From JAWLCA01 sp050485905 (GTDB lineage Bacteria > Pseudomonadota > Alphaproteobacteria > Rhodobacterales > Rhodobacteraceae): a stretch of 41,887 bases of DNA. Positions 24,363 through 31,941 of the stretch are shown one piece after another (within the stretch, counting starts at the first letter, position 1; each line of letters starts with the position of its first letter). Made by a program: the position numbers and the translations under genes. A model generated the notes under the pieces. That model was given only the letters and a program-made list of their open reading frames with translations, was not told the origin of the DNA and searched no databases. The stretch lies in contig JBJHCH010000016.1 in assembly GCA_050485905.1 (NCBI GenBank), forward strand, positions 1 through 41,887, read 5' to 3'.

Positions 24363-24862
24363 TCCGCGCGCTGCCGCTTCTGCTGCTGCTGGCCGCCTGC
24401 GCCGCGCCGCAGGCGGGCTATCGCGCGGCGGGGGCGTCGATCTCGTCGATGGCGGTGCTGGACCCCGCGCTGCTGGCCGGCGAGTGGGTGGAGGTCGCGG
24501 GCTTTCACGGCCCCGGAGAAGGCTGCGCGCTGGGGGATCTGCGGCTGAACGCGCGTCAGGACGGGGGCTTCGATGCCCTGCTTTCCGGCTGCCGGGGCGG
24601 GTCGGTGGCGGGGGTGACGGGGCCGCGGCAGGCCGTGCGGGTGGCGCCGGGGCGGATCTCGGTGGCGGGGCTGGCGGATCCGCTGTGGCTGCTGTGGGTC
24701 GATGGCGATTATCGGACGATGGTGGTGGGCACGCCGTCGGGGCGGATCGGGGCGGTTCTGAACCGGCCGGGCGGGATCAGTGGCGACCGGCTGGCGGCGG
24801 CGCGGGAGATTCTGGACTGGAACGGCTATGACCTGTCGCGGCTGCAGCTGCGGCGGCCCTGA
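24359..24862 (+). CDS. Lipocalin-like lipoprotein
   Basis: A 167-residue predicted lipoprotein with lipobox LAAC (Cys14). It starts at a TTG that overlaps the stop codon of the aldo/keto reductase. After the signal, LLAGEWVEVAGF resembles the lipocalin GxW motif, and alternating short beta strands follow (VRVAPGRISVAGL, PLWLLWVDGDYRTMVVGTP), which fits a small lipocalin of the Blc type. Blc-like proteins bind lysophospholipids or fatty acids at the outer membrane. The match is by pattern only and the product could be a family without known function. A terminator-like hairpin follows at 24911. Confidence 0.7.
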   Translation: MIRALPLLLLLAACAAPQAGYRAAGASISSMAVLDPALLAGEWVEVAGFHGPGEGCALGDLRLNARQDGGFDALLSGCRGGSVAGVTGPRQAVRVAPGRISVAGLADPLWLLWVDGDYRTMVVGTPSGRIGAVLNRPGGISGDRLAAAREILDWNGYDLSRLQLRRP

Positions 24863-24870
24863 GCGGGTCT

Positions 24871-24894
24871 GTGCACGGGTGTGCACGCGTGCAC
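24871..24894. repeat. GTGCAC cluster with 14-bp palindrome
   Basis: GTGCAC occurs at 24871, 24881 and 24889; the last two form the perfect palindrome GTGCACGCGTGCAC (24881-24894). It lies just after the lipocalin-like stop. The core resembles the ATGCACG units of the 42-bp repeats, so a common DNA-binding protein is possible. Confidence 0.6.
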
Positions 24895-24910
24895 AAAAAC
24901 TCAAGCCATT

Positions 24911-24935
24911 GAAATCGCGTGATTTCGCATTTTTT
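24911..24935 (+). terminator. Rho-independent terminator of the AKR/lipocalin transcript
   Basis: The hairpin GAAATC-GCGT-GATTTC (24911-24926) is followed by GCATTTTTTCTTT. The stem is short but the T-run is the best in the window. It sits about 50 bp after the lipocalin-like gene. Confidence 0.6.
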
Positions 24936-24965
24936 CTTTACCGGATTTTAACCCCGTGCACGCCG

Positions 24966-25157
24966 TCAGGCGCGGCGGCGGGCGCGGTCCAGATCCTCGC
25001 GGGTCAGGCCGATATCGCGCAACGTCTCGTCCGACAGATCGGCCATCCGGCAGCCTTCGCGGTAGCGGGCGTCCATCCCGGCCAGACGGTTCAGAAGCCT
25101 GAGCGCCAGCGAGCCGAGGGTGACGGCGGGGCGGGTGGTCTGGGTCAGCGTCTGCAT
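24966..25157 (-). CDS. DUF1127-family small protein
   Basis: A 63-residue Arg-rich protein of the DUF1127 family, with the C-terminal signature LSDETLRDIGLTREDLDRA. Small DUF1127 proteins in alphaproteobacteria affect phosphate and carbon physiology and bind RNA in some species; the role here is not known. The RBS GGAG lies before the ATG (GGAGCCACCG). It is divergent from the wHTH/TPR regulator gene, sharing a 133-bp promoter region. Confidence 0.85.
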   Translation of the reverse strand: MQTLTQTTRPAVTLGSLALRLLNRLAGMDARYREGCRMADLSDETLRDIGLTREDLDRARRRA

Positions 25158-25290
25158 CGGTGGCTCCTTTCCTCGATACTTTCACCCTGCCACGGGCAGC
25201 GACCGGCCGCTTGAACGCCACCACAAGAAACCCTTGTGCTTTCCTTGTCCTTTGGCCCATGCCTGCGGGCGACAGGGGAATACCGCCGCG

Positions 25291-26829
25291 ATGGCCCATA
25301 GATTCGCAGATTGCCTGATCGACCCGCAGCGCCACGTTTTCGAACGGGCGGGCGCGGCGCTGCATCTGGAACCGCAGGTCTTCGACCTGATCCGCGTGCT
25401 GGTGGAGGCTGGCGGCGCGCTGGTCTCGCGCGAGGATCTGGTCGCCACCGTCTGGGGCGGGCTGAACGTGTCGGACGCCACGATCAGCGCCCGGATCAGC
25501 GCCGCGCGGGCGGCGGTGGGCGACAGCGGCAAGGCGCAGGCGGTGATCGAGACGGTGGCGCGGCGCGGCTTCCGGCTGGCGGTGCCGGTGACGGACGACA
25601 GCCCGGCCCCGGCCCTGCCCGCGCGGGTGCGCGACGACAGCCCGACACTGGCGGTGCTGCCCTTCGACTATGCCGCCCAAGGCCCCGGCGACATGCTGGC
25701 TGACGGCATGGTGGACGAGATCACCGACGCGCTGGCGCAGGTGCGGGAATTTCACGTCATCGCCCGGCAATCGGCCTTTGCCCTGCGTGACAAGCGGCCC
25801 GACATTCCCACGGCGGCGCGGCTCTTGGGCGCGGATTATCTGGTGGAGGGGACGGTGCGGCGCGCGGGCGACCGGGTGCGGGTGTCGGTGCATCTGGCGC
25901 GCGGCGACGACGGGCACACCATCGCGGCGGAACGGTTCGACGACCGGCTGGCGGATCTGTTCGACCTGCAGGACCGGATCGCGGCGCAGGTGGCGGGGCG
26001 CATCGCCCCCAGCCTGCGCACGGCCGAGGTGGCGCGGGCCGAAACCCGCCCGCCCGCCGACCGCACCGCCTATGACCTGACGCTGGCCGCCCTGCCACTG
26101 ATCTGCGCCCATGGCCGGGACGAGAACGCCCGCGCCATCGACCTGCTGGAACAGGCAGTGGCGCGCGACCCGGGCCAAGCCCGCGCGCTGGGGCTGCTGG
26201 GCTGGGCGCACGCCCAGCAACTGAGTTACATGTGGACGGATGATCCGGCGGCGGAACGCGCCCGCGCGCTGGCCCATGCCGAACGCGCCGCGACGCTGGC
26301 CCCCGATCATCCGGCGGTGCTGACCGCAGTGGCGGGGGCCATCGGCGTCGCAACCGGCGACGGGGATCGCGCGGCGGGCTATATCGACCGGGCGCTGGCC
26401 ATCGACCCGAACAACGCCTGGGCCTGGATGCGGCGCGGCTGGGGCTGCGCCTTTGGCGGCGATGTGGCGGGGGCGCTGGCGGCGATGGACCGGGCCGAAA
26501 AACTCAGCCCGCTGGATCCGTTCCGCTTCAACATGATGCTGGGCCGAGCCTCGACGCTCTATCACTGGACCGACCGAAAAGACGAATCGCTTACGCTGAT
26601 CCGCGCGGCGCTGGACCTGAACCCGCGCGCGCATTGGGCCTGGCGGATGCTGGCCGCCAGTCTGCGGGCGACGGGTCGCGAGGACGAGGCGAGGGCGGCC
26701 ATTACCGAACTCATGCGGCACTATCCGGGGCTGACGGTCGAATACATGCGCCAGACGCTTCCAGACGCGGCCTTTGCAAACGAGGATTACTTCGGCACCT
26801 TCGTCGCCCTTGGCGTGCCAGAGCGGTAG
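25291..26829 (+). CDS. Winged-helix / FlgO-like / TPR transcriptional regulator
   Basis: A 512-residue soluble protein. Residues 1-98 form an OmpR-type winged helix (LEPQVFDLIRVLVEAGGALV, ATISARISAARAAVGD, RRGFRLAV). Residues about 110-235 resemble the FlgO/TolB-like domain (LAVLPFDYAAQGPGDMLADG, LLGADYLVEGTVRRAGDRVR). Residues about 245-500 are TPR-type helices (RALAHAERAATLAPDHP, YIDRALAIDPNNAWAWMRRG). No membrane segment is visible between the wing and the sensor part, unlike CadC. Such proteins are often mislabelled adenylate cyclase, but no cyclase domain is present. A G-rich RBS (AGGGGA) is about 12 bases upstream. The ligand is unknown. Confidence 0.85.
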   Translation: MAHRFADCLIDPQRHVFERAGAALHLEPQVFDLIRVLVEAGGALVSREDLVATVWGGLNVSDATISARISAARAAVGDSGKAQAVIETVARRGFRLAVPVTDDSPAPALPARVRDDSPTLAVLPFDYAAQGPGDMLADGMVDEITDALAQVREFHVIARQSAFALRDKRPDIPTAARLLGADYLVEGTVRRAGDRVRVSVHLARGDDGHTIAAERFDDRLADLFDLQDRIAAQVAGRIAPSLRTAEVARAETRPPADRTAYDLTLAALPLICAHGRDENARAIDLLEQAVARDPGQARALGLLGWAHAQQLSYMWTDDPAAERARALAHAERAATLAPDHPAVLTAVAGAIGVATGDGDRAAGYIDRALAIDPNNAWAWMRRGWGCAFGGDVAGALAAMDRAEKLSPLDPFRFNMMLGRASTLYHWTDRKDESLTLIRAALDLNPRAHWAWRMLAASLRATGREDEARAAITELMRHYPGLTVEYMRQTLPDAAFANEDYFGTFVALGVPER

Positions 26830-26860
26830 GCGGCGGGCTGCCGGTGCCCAAACCGAAAAC

Positions 26861-26882
26861 GGGGGCGGCTTTCGCCGCCCCC
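26861..26882 (-). terminator. Terminator of the cold-shock gene
   Basis: A perfect 9-bp stem GGGGGCGGC / GCCGCCCCC with a 4-base loop. On the minus strand it is followed by GTTTTCGGTTT. It is 30 bp past the cold-shock stop and may also stop the convergent regulator transcript. Confidence 0.8.
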
Positions 26883-26911
26883 ATCCAAATCTCTGTCAGC
26901 CGAACCGAAGG

Positions 26912-27118
26912 TCAGCCGAGGGCGATGTTCGTCGCGGAATCGCGCCCCTTCAGGTCGCTTTCCAGATCGAAGGTCACGCGCTGGCCATCGACAAGCTGGT
27001 CGATGCCGGAACGTTCCAATGCGGTCACATGGACGAACACATCCCTCGGGCTGCCCTCAGGGGCGATGAATCCGTAGCCTTTGGTGGCGTTGTACCACTT
27101 TACCGTGCCTGTGGTCAT
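26912..27118 (-). CDS. Cold-shock protein, CspA family
   Basis: A 68-residue single cold-shock domain that binds single-stranded RNA/DNA as a chaperone. RNP1 is KGYGFIAP (13-20) and RNP2 VFVHV (about 27-31). The Phe/Trp surface residues (VKWYN) are present. The sequence GTVKWYNATKGYGFI is characteristic. A strong RBS (GGGGGAGG) lies 7 bases before the ATG. It has its own terminator and probably its own promoter at 27155-27183, so it is monocistronic. Confidence 0.96.
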   Translation of the reverse strand: MTTGTVKWYNATKGYGFIAPEGSPRDVFVHVTALERSGIDQLVDGQRVTFDLESDLKGRDSATNIALG

Positions 27119-27154
27119 GGTGGTGCCTCCCCCATAGTTGTTGCCACCCGCAGG

Positions 27155-27183
27155 ATTGCGGCGGCCTGGCTCAGGGTCGTCAA
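27155..27183 (-). promoter_or_regulatory. Possible csp promoter
   Basis: On the minus strand TTGACG (27183-27178) and CGCAAT (27160-27155) are 17 bp apart, about 36 bp upstream of the csp ATG. The -35 is good and the -10 poor. Sequence match only. Confidence 0.3.
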
Positions 27184-27389
27184 AGTCGCAACTGAAGCTT
27201 TTGGGAAACAGAAGGTCTAATGATGGCTCTTCGCTTACTTAACAACATGGGGAATGTGCGGGGGATTCCAAAGTAACGACCGCGACAGTGGGGCGGATGA
27301 GCGGCAGTCTGCCGATGCCGGGCCGCGCAAATGCTTGCGTTCAGGTTAACAGAAAAAGCGATTTCGTTCATTTTCAACGGGTTGCGATT

Positions 27390-27418
27390 CTGCTCACGCG
27401 TGAGCAGACCGTGAGCAG
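27390..27418. promoter_or_regulatory. 18-bp perfect palindrome plus a third half-site
   Basis: CTGCTCACGCGTGAGCAG (27390-27407) is a perfect palindrome, followed by another GTGAGCAG (27411-27418). It lies just beyond the MttB-like stop. It could be an operator for a dimeric regulator or a transcript-end hairpin; no T-run follows. Confidence 0.5.
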
Positions 27419-27421
27419 AGC

Positions 27422-28990
27422 CTAGAAATCCGTGGGCGCCCCGCCCTCGGCCTTTCTCCGGGCCACGAACTCGGCCAGCGCCTCGCGGTGCCCCTCGTCC
27501 ATCGGAGGGGATTCGAATTCGTTCAGAATCGCCTTGTAGATCCGATGCGCCCGTTCCGCCGTCCAGACCGACCCGTCCAGTTCCCACGCCTCGAAATTCC
27601 GCCAGTCCGAGGCGATGGGGGCGTAGAAGGCGGTGGTATAGCGATCCTGGGTGTGCCGGCAGCCGAAGTAATGTCCCTGCGGCCCGACCTCGGCAATCGC
27701 GTCGATGGCGATGTCGTCCTCGGTCGTGGCGGTGATCGCGGGATCGAAATAGCGCTGGATCATCTGCAGCACCTCGCAGTCCATCACGAACTTCTCGGGG
27801 CTGGCGATCAGCCCGCCCTCCAGCCAGCCGGCGGCGTGATAGACGATGTTCGTGCCCGACTGCACGGCGGCCCAGAGGCTGTTCGACGTCTCCCACATCG
27901 CCTGCCCGTCCGGCACGTTGGCCGCGCAGACGCCCGAGGACCGCAGCGGCAGGCCGTAGAACCGCGTCATCTGCCCGGTCATCTGGGTGGCGCGCATGTA
28001 TTCCGGGGTGCCGAAGGCCGGCGCGCCGGTCTTCATGTCCACGTTGGAGGTGAAGGTGCCGATGGCGACGGGGCAGCCGGGGGCCGCGTATTGCAGCAGC
28101 GCGATGGCCGACAGCGCCTCGGCGAGGGAGAGGGCGACGGCGCCCGCCATCGTCACCGGCGCCATCGCGCCCGCCAGGGTGAAGGGGGTGACGATCACCG
28201 CCTGCCCCTTTCGCGCGCAGCGCAGCGCGCCGTCGATCATCGGGAAGTCGTGCTTCAGCGGCGAGACGGAGTTGATGTTGGTATACATATGCGGGCGGGC
28301 CGCGAACTCCTCGGCCGTCAGCCCGGCGGCGAGGCGGGTCATCTCCATCACATCCTCGACCCGCTCGGCGCCGAGGCTATAGGCGTGGACGACCTTGTCG
28401 GTCAGCACCAGCTTTTCATAGAGGCAGTCGAGGTGGCGGACCGAGGGGTGGATGTCGATGGGTTCGACCGGATAGCCGCCGGCAATGTGGATGCAGTTGA
28501 AATACTGCGTCAGCTTCATGAACTCGCGGAAGGTCTGAAAATCGCCGGGGCGCTTGCCGCGTTCCAGATCCCAGGCGTTGGGCGGGCTGGAGACGTTGAC
28601 GAAGGCCATGTGCCGGCCGCCGACCGGCACGGCGCGGGCGGGGTTGCGCGGGGTCAGGGTAAAGGGGCCGGGCGCGCGGGCCAGCATTTCGGTGACGAAG
28701 CCCTCGTCCATCCGCACGTTGGTGCCATCGACGCGGCAGCCGGCCTCGCGCAGGATCGCGCAGGCCTCGGGGTTCAGGAACTCGATCCCGATCTCCCGCA
28801 GGATGCGCAGGCAGCCGCGGTGAATCGCCTGCACGCCATCCTCGTCCAGCGGTTCGATGGGGCGGTCGGTGTTGACGGGAATCGACCACGGCATCTGGTC
28901 GATGGCGGCGGTGCCGGCCCGCGCCTTGTGCCCCGCCCGCCCGCCCGCGCGGCGGCGCCGTGTGTCCGGTTGGTTCGCGTCGTCGGCCAT
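27422..28990 (-). CDS. MttB-family (trimethylamine methyltransferase-like) protein
   Basis: A 522-residue TIM-barrel methyltransferase of the MttB superfamily (PMPWSIPVNTDRPIEPL, CLRILREIGIEFLNPEACAI, VSPLKHDFPMIDGALRCA). The frame is continuous with no in-frame TAG, so it is a non-pyrrolysine member; characterised members demethylate glycine betaine and other quaternary amines with a corrinoid protein. The N-terminal 30 residues are basic and likely disordered. No corrinoid protein, reductive activator or GcvT-like partner is adjacent, so the methyl acceptor is unknown. Released C1 units could feed the fhs/folD pathway. The G-rich RBS GGGGCGGGAC precedes the ATG. Confidence 0.88.
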   Translation of the reverse strand: MADDANQPDTRRRRAGGRAGHKARAGTAAIDQMPWSIPVNTDRPIEPLDEDGVQAIHRGCLRILREIGIEFLNPEACAILREAGCRVDGTNVRMDEGFVTEMLARAPGPFTLTPRNPARAVPVGGRHMAFVNVSSPPNAWDLERGKRPGDFQTFREFMKLTQYFNCIHIAGGYPVEPIDIHPSVRHLDCLYEKLVLTDKVVHAYSLGAERVEDVMEMTRLAAGLTAEEFAARPHMYTNINSVSPLKHDFPMIDGALRCARKGQAVIVTPFTLAGAMAPVTMAGAVALSLAEALSAIALLQYAAPGCPVAIGTFTSNVDMKTGAPAFGTPEYMRATQMTGQMTRFYGLPLRSSGVCAANVPDGQAMWETSNSLWAAVQSGTNIVYHAAGWLEGGLIASPEKFVMDCEVLQMIQRYFDPAITATTEDDIAIDAIAEVGPQGHYFGCRHTQDRYTTAFYAPIASDWRNFEAWELDGSVWTAERAHRIYKAILNEFESPPMDEGHREALAEFVARRKAEGGAPTDF

Positions 28991-29077
28991 GTCCCGCCCC
29001 CGTCAATGGGGTCAGGATGCCAGCAGCACGGTGCGGGCGGGCATGTCAAAGCCGACGAGTGGCGTCGTTTTCCGGCC

Positions 29078-29794
29078 TCAGGCGGCGGATTCCACCGGGC
29101 TCATCTCTTCCAGCCATTCGGGCAGGTGGCCGATGTCGGGCAGCACCGCGTCGGCCAGCGGCTCCAGTTCCGCCATCGCTGCCATGCCGGTCAGCACGCC
29201 CACGGTGCGCATGCCCGCCGCCCGCCCGGCGATCAGGTCGTGGCGGCTGTCGCCCACCATGACCACTTGCGCGGGGGCCAGCCCGAAGCGGTCGGCAAAG
29301 GCCAGCAGCATGCCCGGCGCGGGCTTGCCGCCAAAGCCGGAATCGAATCCGGCGACGAAGTCGAACAGATCATGCACCCCGACACTGGCCAGATGGGTGC
29401 GCGCCGGGGCCTCGGCATCGTTGGTCGCAAGGCCCAGCTTCAGCCCCCGCCCGCGCAGGCCGGAGAAGAGCGGCGCCAACGGCACGGCAGGTGCCAGCAC
29501 GGCCTGCGCCGCCAGCAGGTTCATCCGGTTCACCAGCCCCGTGGGCGTGGCACCGGGCAGGTGCGGGAGCAGCGCCTGCGCGATCTCGTCAGGAGTATTG
29601 GCGATCACGATGCTGTCGGGCGCGAATCGCCGCGCGTGCAGATCGTAGCCGATCGCTGCGCCGAGCGTGGCGGCGCGATCCGGATCCTCGCCGGTCAGGT
29701 CGAACAGCAGCGCGGCGGTCCAGCCGCCCCAGGTTGCGTGGAAATCGAAGAGTGTCCCGTCCTTGTCGAACAGGATGCCGCGGATATCGGACAT
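29078..29794 (-). CDS. HAD-family phosphatase (phosphoglycolate phosphatase-like)
   Basis: A 238-residue haloacid-dehalogenase hydrolase. Motif I is FDKDGTLFDFH (nucleophile Asp10, acid/base Asp12), motif II lies in LATNDAEAP, the Lys of motif III is in FGGKPAPGM, and motif IV is MVGDSRHDL. A helical cap lies between motifs I and II, as in Gph-type enzymes that dephosphorylate 2-phosphoglycolate or similar small phosphates. The start at 29794 has GGAGGAAG about 7 bases upstream; a longer frame lacks an RBS. It follows the DUF3572 gene by about 90 bp on the same strand. Confidence 0.9.
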   Translation of the reverse strand: MSDIRGILFDKDGTLFDFHATWGGWTAALLFDLTGEDPDRAATLGAAIGYDLHARRFAPDSIVIANTPDEIAQALLPHLPGATPTGLVNRMNLLAAQAVLAPAVPLAPLFSGLRGRGLKLGLATNDAEAPARTHLASVGVHDLFDFVAGFDSGFGGKPAPGMLLAFADRFGLAPAQVVMVGDSRHDLIAGRAAGMRTVGVLTGMAAMAELEPLADAVLPDIGHLPEWLEEMSPVESAA

Positions 29795-29883
29795 CGTGCT
29801 TCCTCCCCAAGCCGGGCGAGAGTGACCCAGCCCCGCCTTCATTGCAAGATTCGCGTGAAACGTGTGCGACATGGCGCCGGCCA

Positions 29884-30165
29884 TCAGGTCCAGTTCGGCA
29901 GCCCGCCGCCCGGCAGCACAGCCCGCGCGCGGGCCAGCGCATCATAGGGCAGGCCGGTTTCCTGCGCGAAAGCTATCACCCAGGCATCGTCGGACAGCAC
30001 GAACTCCACCACCGAGGCGAGAAACTCTGCCTCGCCCGCCCGCGCCCGCAGGTCCGACAGGTCGGCGCCCGAGGCATTGAGGAACAGGCCGAGCAGGTCG
30101 TCCCGCGCCACGAGCCAGCCCAGCGCGCGCAGCGCAACGGTTTCGGCAGATTCCCGCGCATCCAT
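29884..30165 (-). CDS. DUF3572-family protein
   Basis: A 93-residue protein matching the alphaproteobacterial DUF3572 pattern (ESAETVALRALGWLVARDD, LGLFLNASGADLSDLRARAG, FVLSDDAWVIAFAQE). Function is unknown. I prefer the ATG at 30165, with AAGGG 8 bases upstream; a GTG at 30174 would add three residues. It is divergent from the PleD-type diguanylate cyclase, an arrangement seen in related genomes, and shares its 120-bp promoter region. Confidence 0.85.
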   Translation of the reverse strand: MDARESAETVALRALGWLVARDDLLGLFLNASGADLSDLRARAGEAEFLASVVEFVLSDDAWVIAFAQETGLPYDALARARAVLPGGGLPNWT

Positions 30166-30225
30166 TCGCTTCACCCTTTGTTCAGCACCTTCGTGTAAAT
30201 TTGTGCCAAGTTCCGCAAGACTTCC

Positions 30226-30233
30226 TTAACCAT
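30226..30233 (+). promoter_or_regulatory. Possible CtrA half-site
   Basis: TTAACCAT matches the CtrA half-site used in alphaproteobacterial cell-cycle and motility promoters. It lies 53 bp before the PleD-type start, in the divergent promoter region. A short match, so chance occurrence is possible. Confidence 0.25.
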
Positions 30234-30285
30234 TCAGACCGCACCGTTTACGGGTGTAGAACGGGCAATTCAAAGAGGCACGCCG

Positions 30286-31671
30286 GTGGCGGGTAAGATC
30301 CTGATCGTGGATGATGTTGCCACGAACCGCATCATACTCAAGGTGAAGCTGGCAGCCGCGTGCTATGAAAGCACGCAGGCCGCCGACGGCACCAGCGCGA
30401 TGCGCATGATTCGCGAAACGCAACCCGATCTGGTGCTGCTCGACATCATGTTGCCGGATACCGACGGCATCACGATCTGCCAGACCATGCGCGCCGATCC
30501 GGCAACGCGGGATATCCCCGTGGTGATGATCACCGCCCTGTCCGATCACGAGACGCGGGTCAGGGCGCTGAAGGCCGGGGCCGACGACGTGCTGACCAAG
30601 CCGGTGGACGAAGTGATCCTGCTGGCGCGGATCCGCAGCCTGCTGCGGGCGCGCGAAACCGCCGAGGAACTGCGCCTGCGCGATGCCACCTGCACCGAGA
30701 TGGGCTTTGCCGAGGCGGGCGAGGAATTCGCGCAGCCCGGCCGTATCGCGCTGATCGCGCCGCGGACCGAGGTGGCGATGGCCTGGAAGCGCGCGCTGGA
30801 GGCCCATACCACCGATCATCTGCAGGTGATCGACCGCACCGACGCGCTGGCGGGCGCGCTGGACCGGGACGGTGCCGACATCTATGTGATCGCCGCCGAT
30901 CTGGCCGCGCGCGGCGACGGGCTGCGGCTGTTGACGGATCTGCGCAGCCGCGCGGCGAGCCGCCATTCGGTGATCTGCATGATCCTGCCCCCGGACGGGC
31001 GCGAATCCGGCGCGATGGCGCTGGATCTGGGCGCGACCGATCTGGTGCCGGAACGCTTCGATGCGGCGGAACTGGCGCTGCGGTTGCGGCTGCAGTTGCA
31101 GCGCAAGCGGCAGGCGGACAGGCTGCGCGCATCGGTCCGCAACGGGCTGCGACTTGCGGTGACCGATCCGCTGACCGGGCTTTACAACCGGCGCTACGCG
31201 ATGCCGCATCTGGACCGGATCGACGCCCGCGCGCGTGAAGGCGGGCGCGGCTATGCGGTGATGGCGCTGGATCTGGACCGCTTCAAGGCGATCAACGACA
31301 CCCATGGCCATGCCGCCGGCGACGCCGTTCTTGTCGAGGTGGCGAATCGGCTGCGCGACAGTCTGCGGGTTTCGGACATGATCGCCCGGATCGGCGGCGA
31401 GGAGTTCCTGATCGTGCTGCCCGACACCACGCTGGACGAGGCGCAGGACATCGCGGAGCGGCTGCGCAGCCGGATCGAGGAAACGCCGATCTGCGTGTCC
31501 GCGCAGTCCAAGGTCTCGATCACCCTATCGATCGGCGTGGCGATGGGCGGCTGCGACCGGCCGAACGACGCGCCCAGTGCCCAAGAGGTCATCAGCCGCG
31601 CCGACCGTGCCTTGCTCGCCGCCAAGGCAGAGGGCCGCAATCAGGTGACTGTGGGGTTGACCGCGGCCTGA
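30286..31671 (+). CDS. pleD: PleD-type diguanylate cyclase (REC-REC-GGDEF)
   Basis: A 461-residue response regulator that makes c-di-GMP from two GTP. Receiver 1 (1-120) has Asp9/Asp10, phospho-acceptor Asp53 (LLDIMLPD) and Lys104 (LTKPV). Receiver 2 (about 152-270) lacks a clear acceptor and lysine (LVPERF), as in PleD where it serves dimer contact. The GGDEF domain (about 290-455) has the active motif GGEEF (369-373) and an intact product-inhibition site RVSD (360-363). The GTG start has AGAGG 7 bases upstream. Location beside DUF3572 supports the PleD assignment. PleD controls the motile-to-attached switch in relatives. Confidence 0.93.
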   Translation: MAGKILIVDDVATNRIILKVKLAAACYESTQAADGTSAMRMIRETQPDLVLLDIMLPDTDGITICQTMRADPATRDIPVVMITALSDHETRVRALKAGADDVLTKPVDEVILLARIRSLLRARETAEELRLRDATCTEMGFAEAGEEFAQPGRIALIAPRTEVAMAWKRALEAHTTDHLQVIDRTDALAGALDRDGADIYVIAADLAARGDGLRLLTDLRSRAASRHSVICMILPPDGRESGAMALDLGATDLVPERFDAAELALRLRLQLQRKRQADRLRASVRNGLRLAVTDPLTGLYNRRYAMPHLDRIDARAREGGRGYAVMALDLDRFKAINDTHGHAAGDAVLVEVANRLRDSLRVSDMIARIGGEEFLIVLPDTTLDEAQDIAERLRSRIEETPICVSAQSKVSITLSIGVAMGGCDRPNDAPSAQEVISRADRALLAAKAEGRNQVTVGLTAA

Positions 31672-31682
31672 TGGCCGCGGGA

Positions 31683-31717
31683 TTGCGTGACCGGCGCCGC
31701 CGCGCCGGGTGACGCAA
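31683..31717 (+). terminator. Hairpin after pleD
   Basis: Imperfect stem: TTGCGT pairs with ACGCAA and CCGGCGC with GCGCCGG around a 4-base loop. It starts 12 bp after the pleD stop. There is no T-run, so termination is likely but not certain. Confidence 0.55.
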
Positions 31718-31941
31718 GGTAAAGCCTTCTGGTTGTATTACCGGGAATTCGCCAGCAACGGGCAAGACAGGCCGCAATCGGCAGAACGTTGCCAGCATAT
31801 GACGACCGGATCGGCGAACTACCGACGTTTCATGGAAAATTCTCATTAACTTGTAAAAGGTGTTACCTGACCGTGCGAGGTTGCCCGCCCGTTCCCCGAC
31901 CAGTTCGGGGGGCGGATTCAACCATGACGGGAAGGAAGACA

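Larger units (their letters stand above)
27119..27421. other. Gene-free interval between mttB-like gene and csp
   Basis: These 303 bp hold the 5' region of the cold-shock gene and the 3' flank of the MttB-like gene. The middle (about 27200-27390) is relatively A/T-rich for this genome. Features seen are a possible csp promoter and an 18-bp palindrome near 27390. I see no coding frame with an RBS. Confidence 0.7.

Noticed and set aside
25291..26829. Adenylate cyclase
   Set aside because: The wHTH-TPR layout is often labelled so, but no cyclase catalytic domain is present.
27422..28990. Pyrrolysine-containing trimethylamine methyltransferase
   Set aside because: No in-frame TAG codon, so it is a non-Pyl member.
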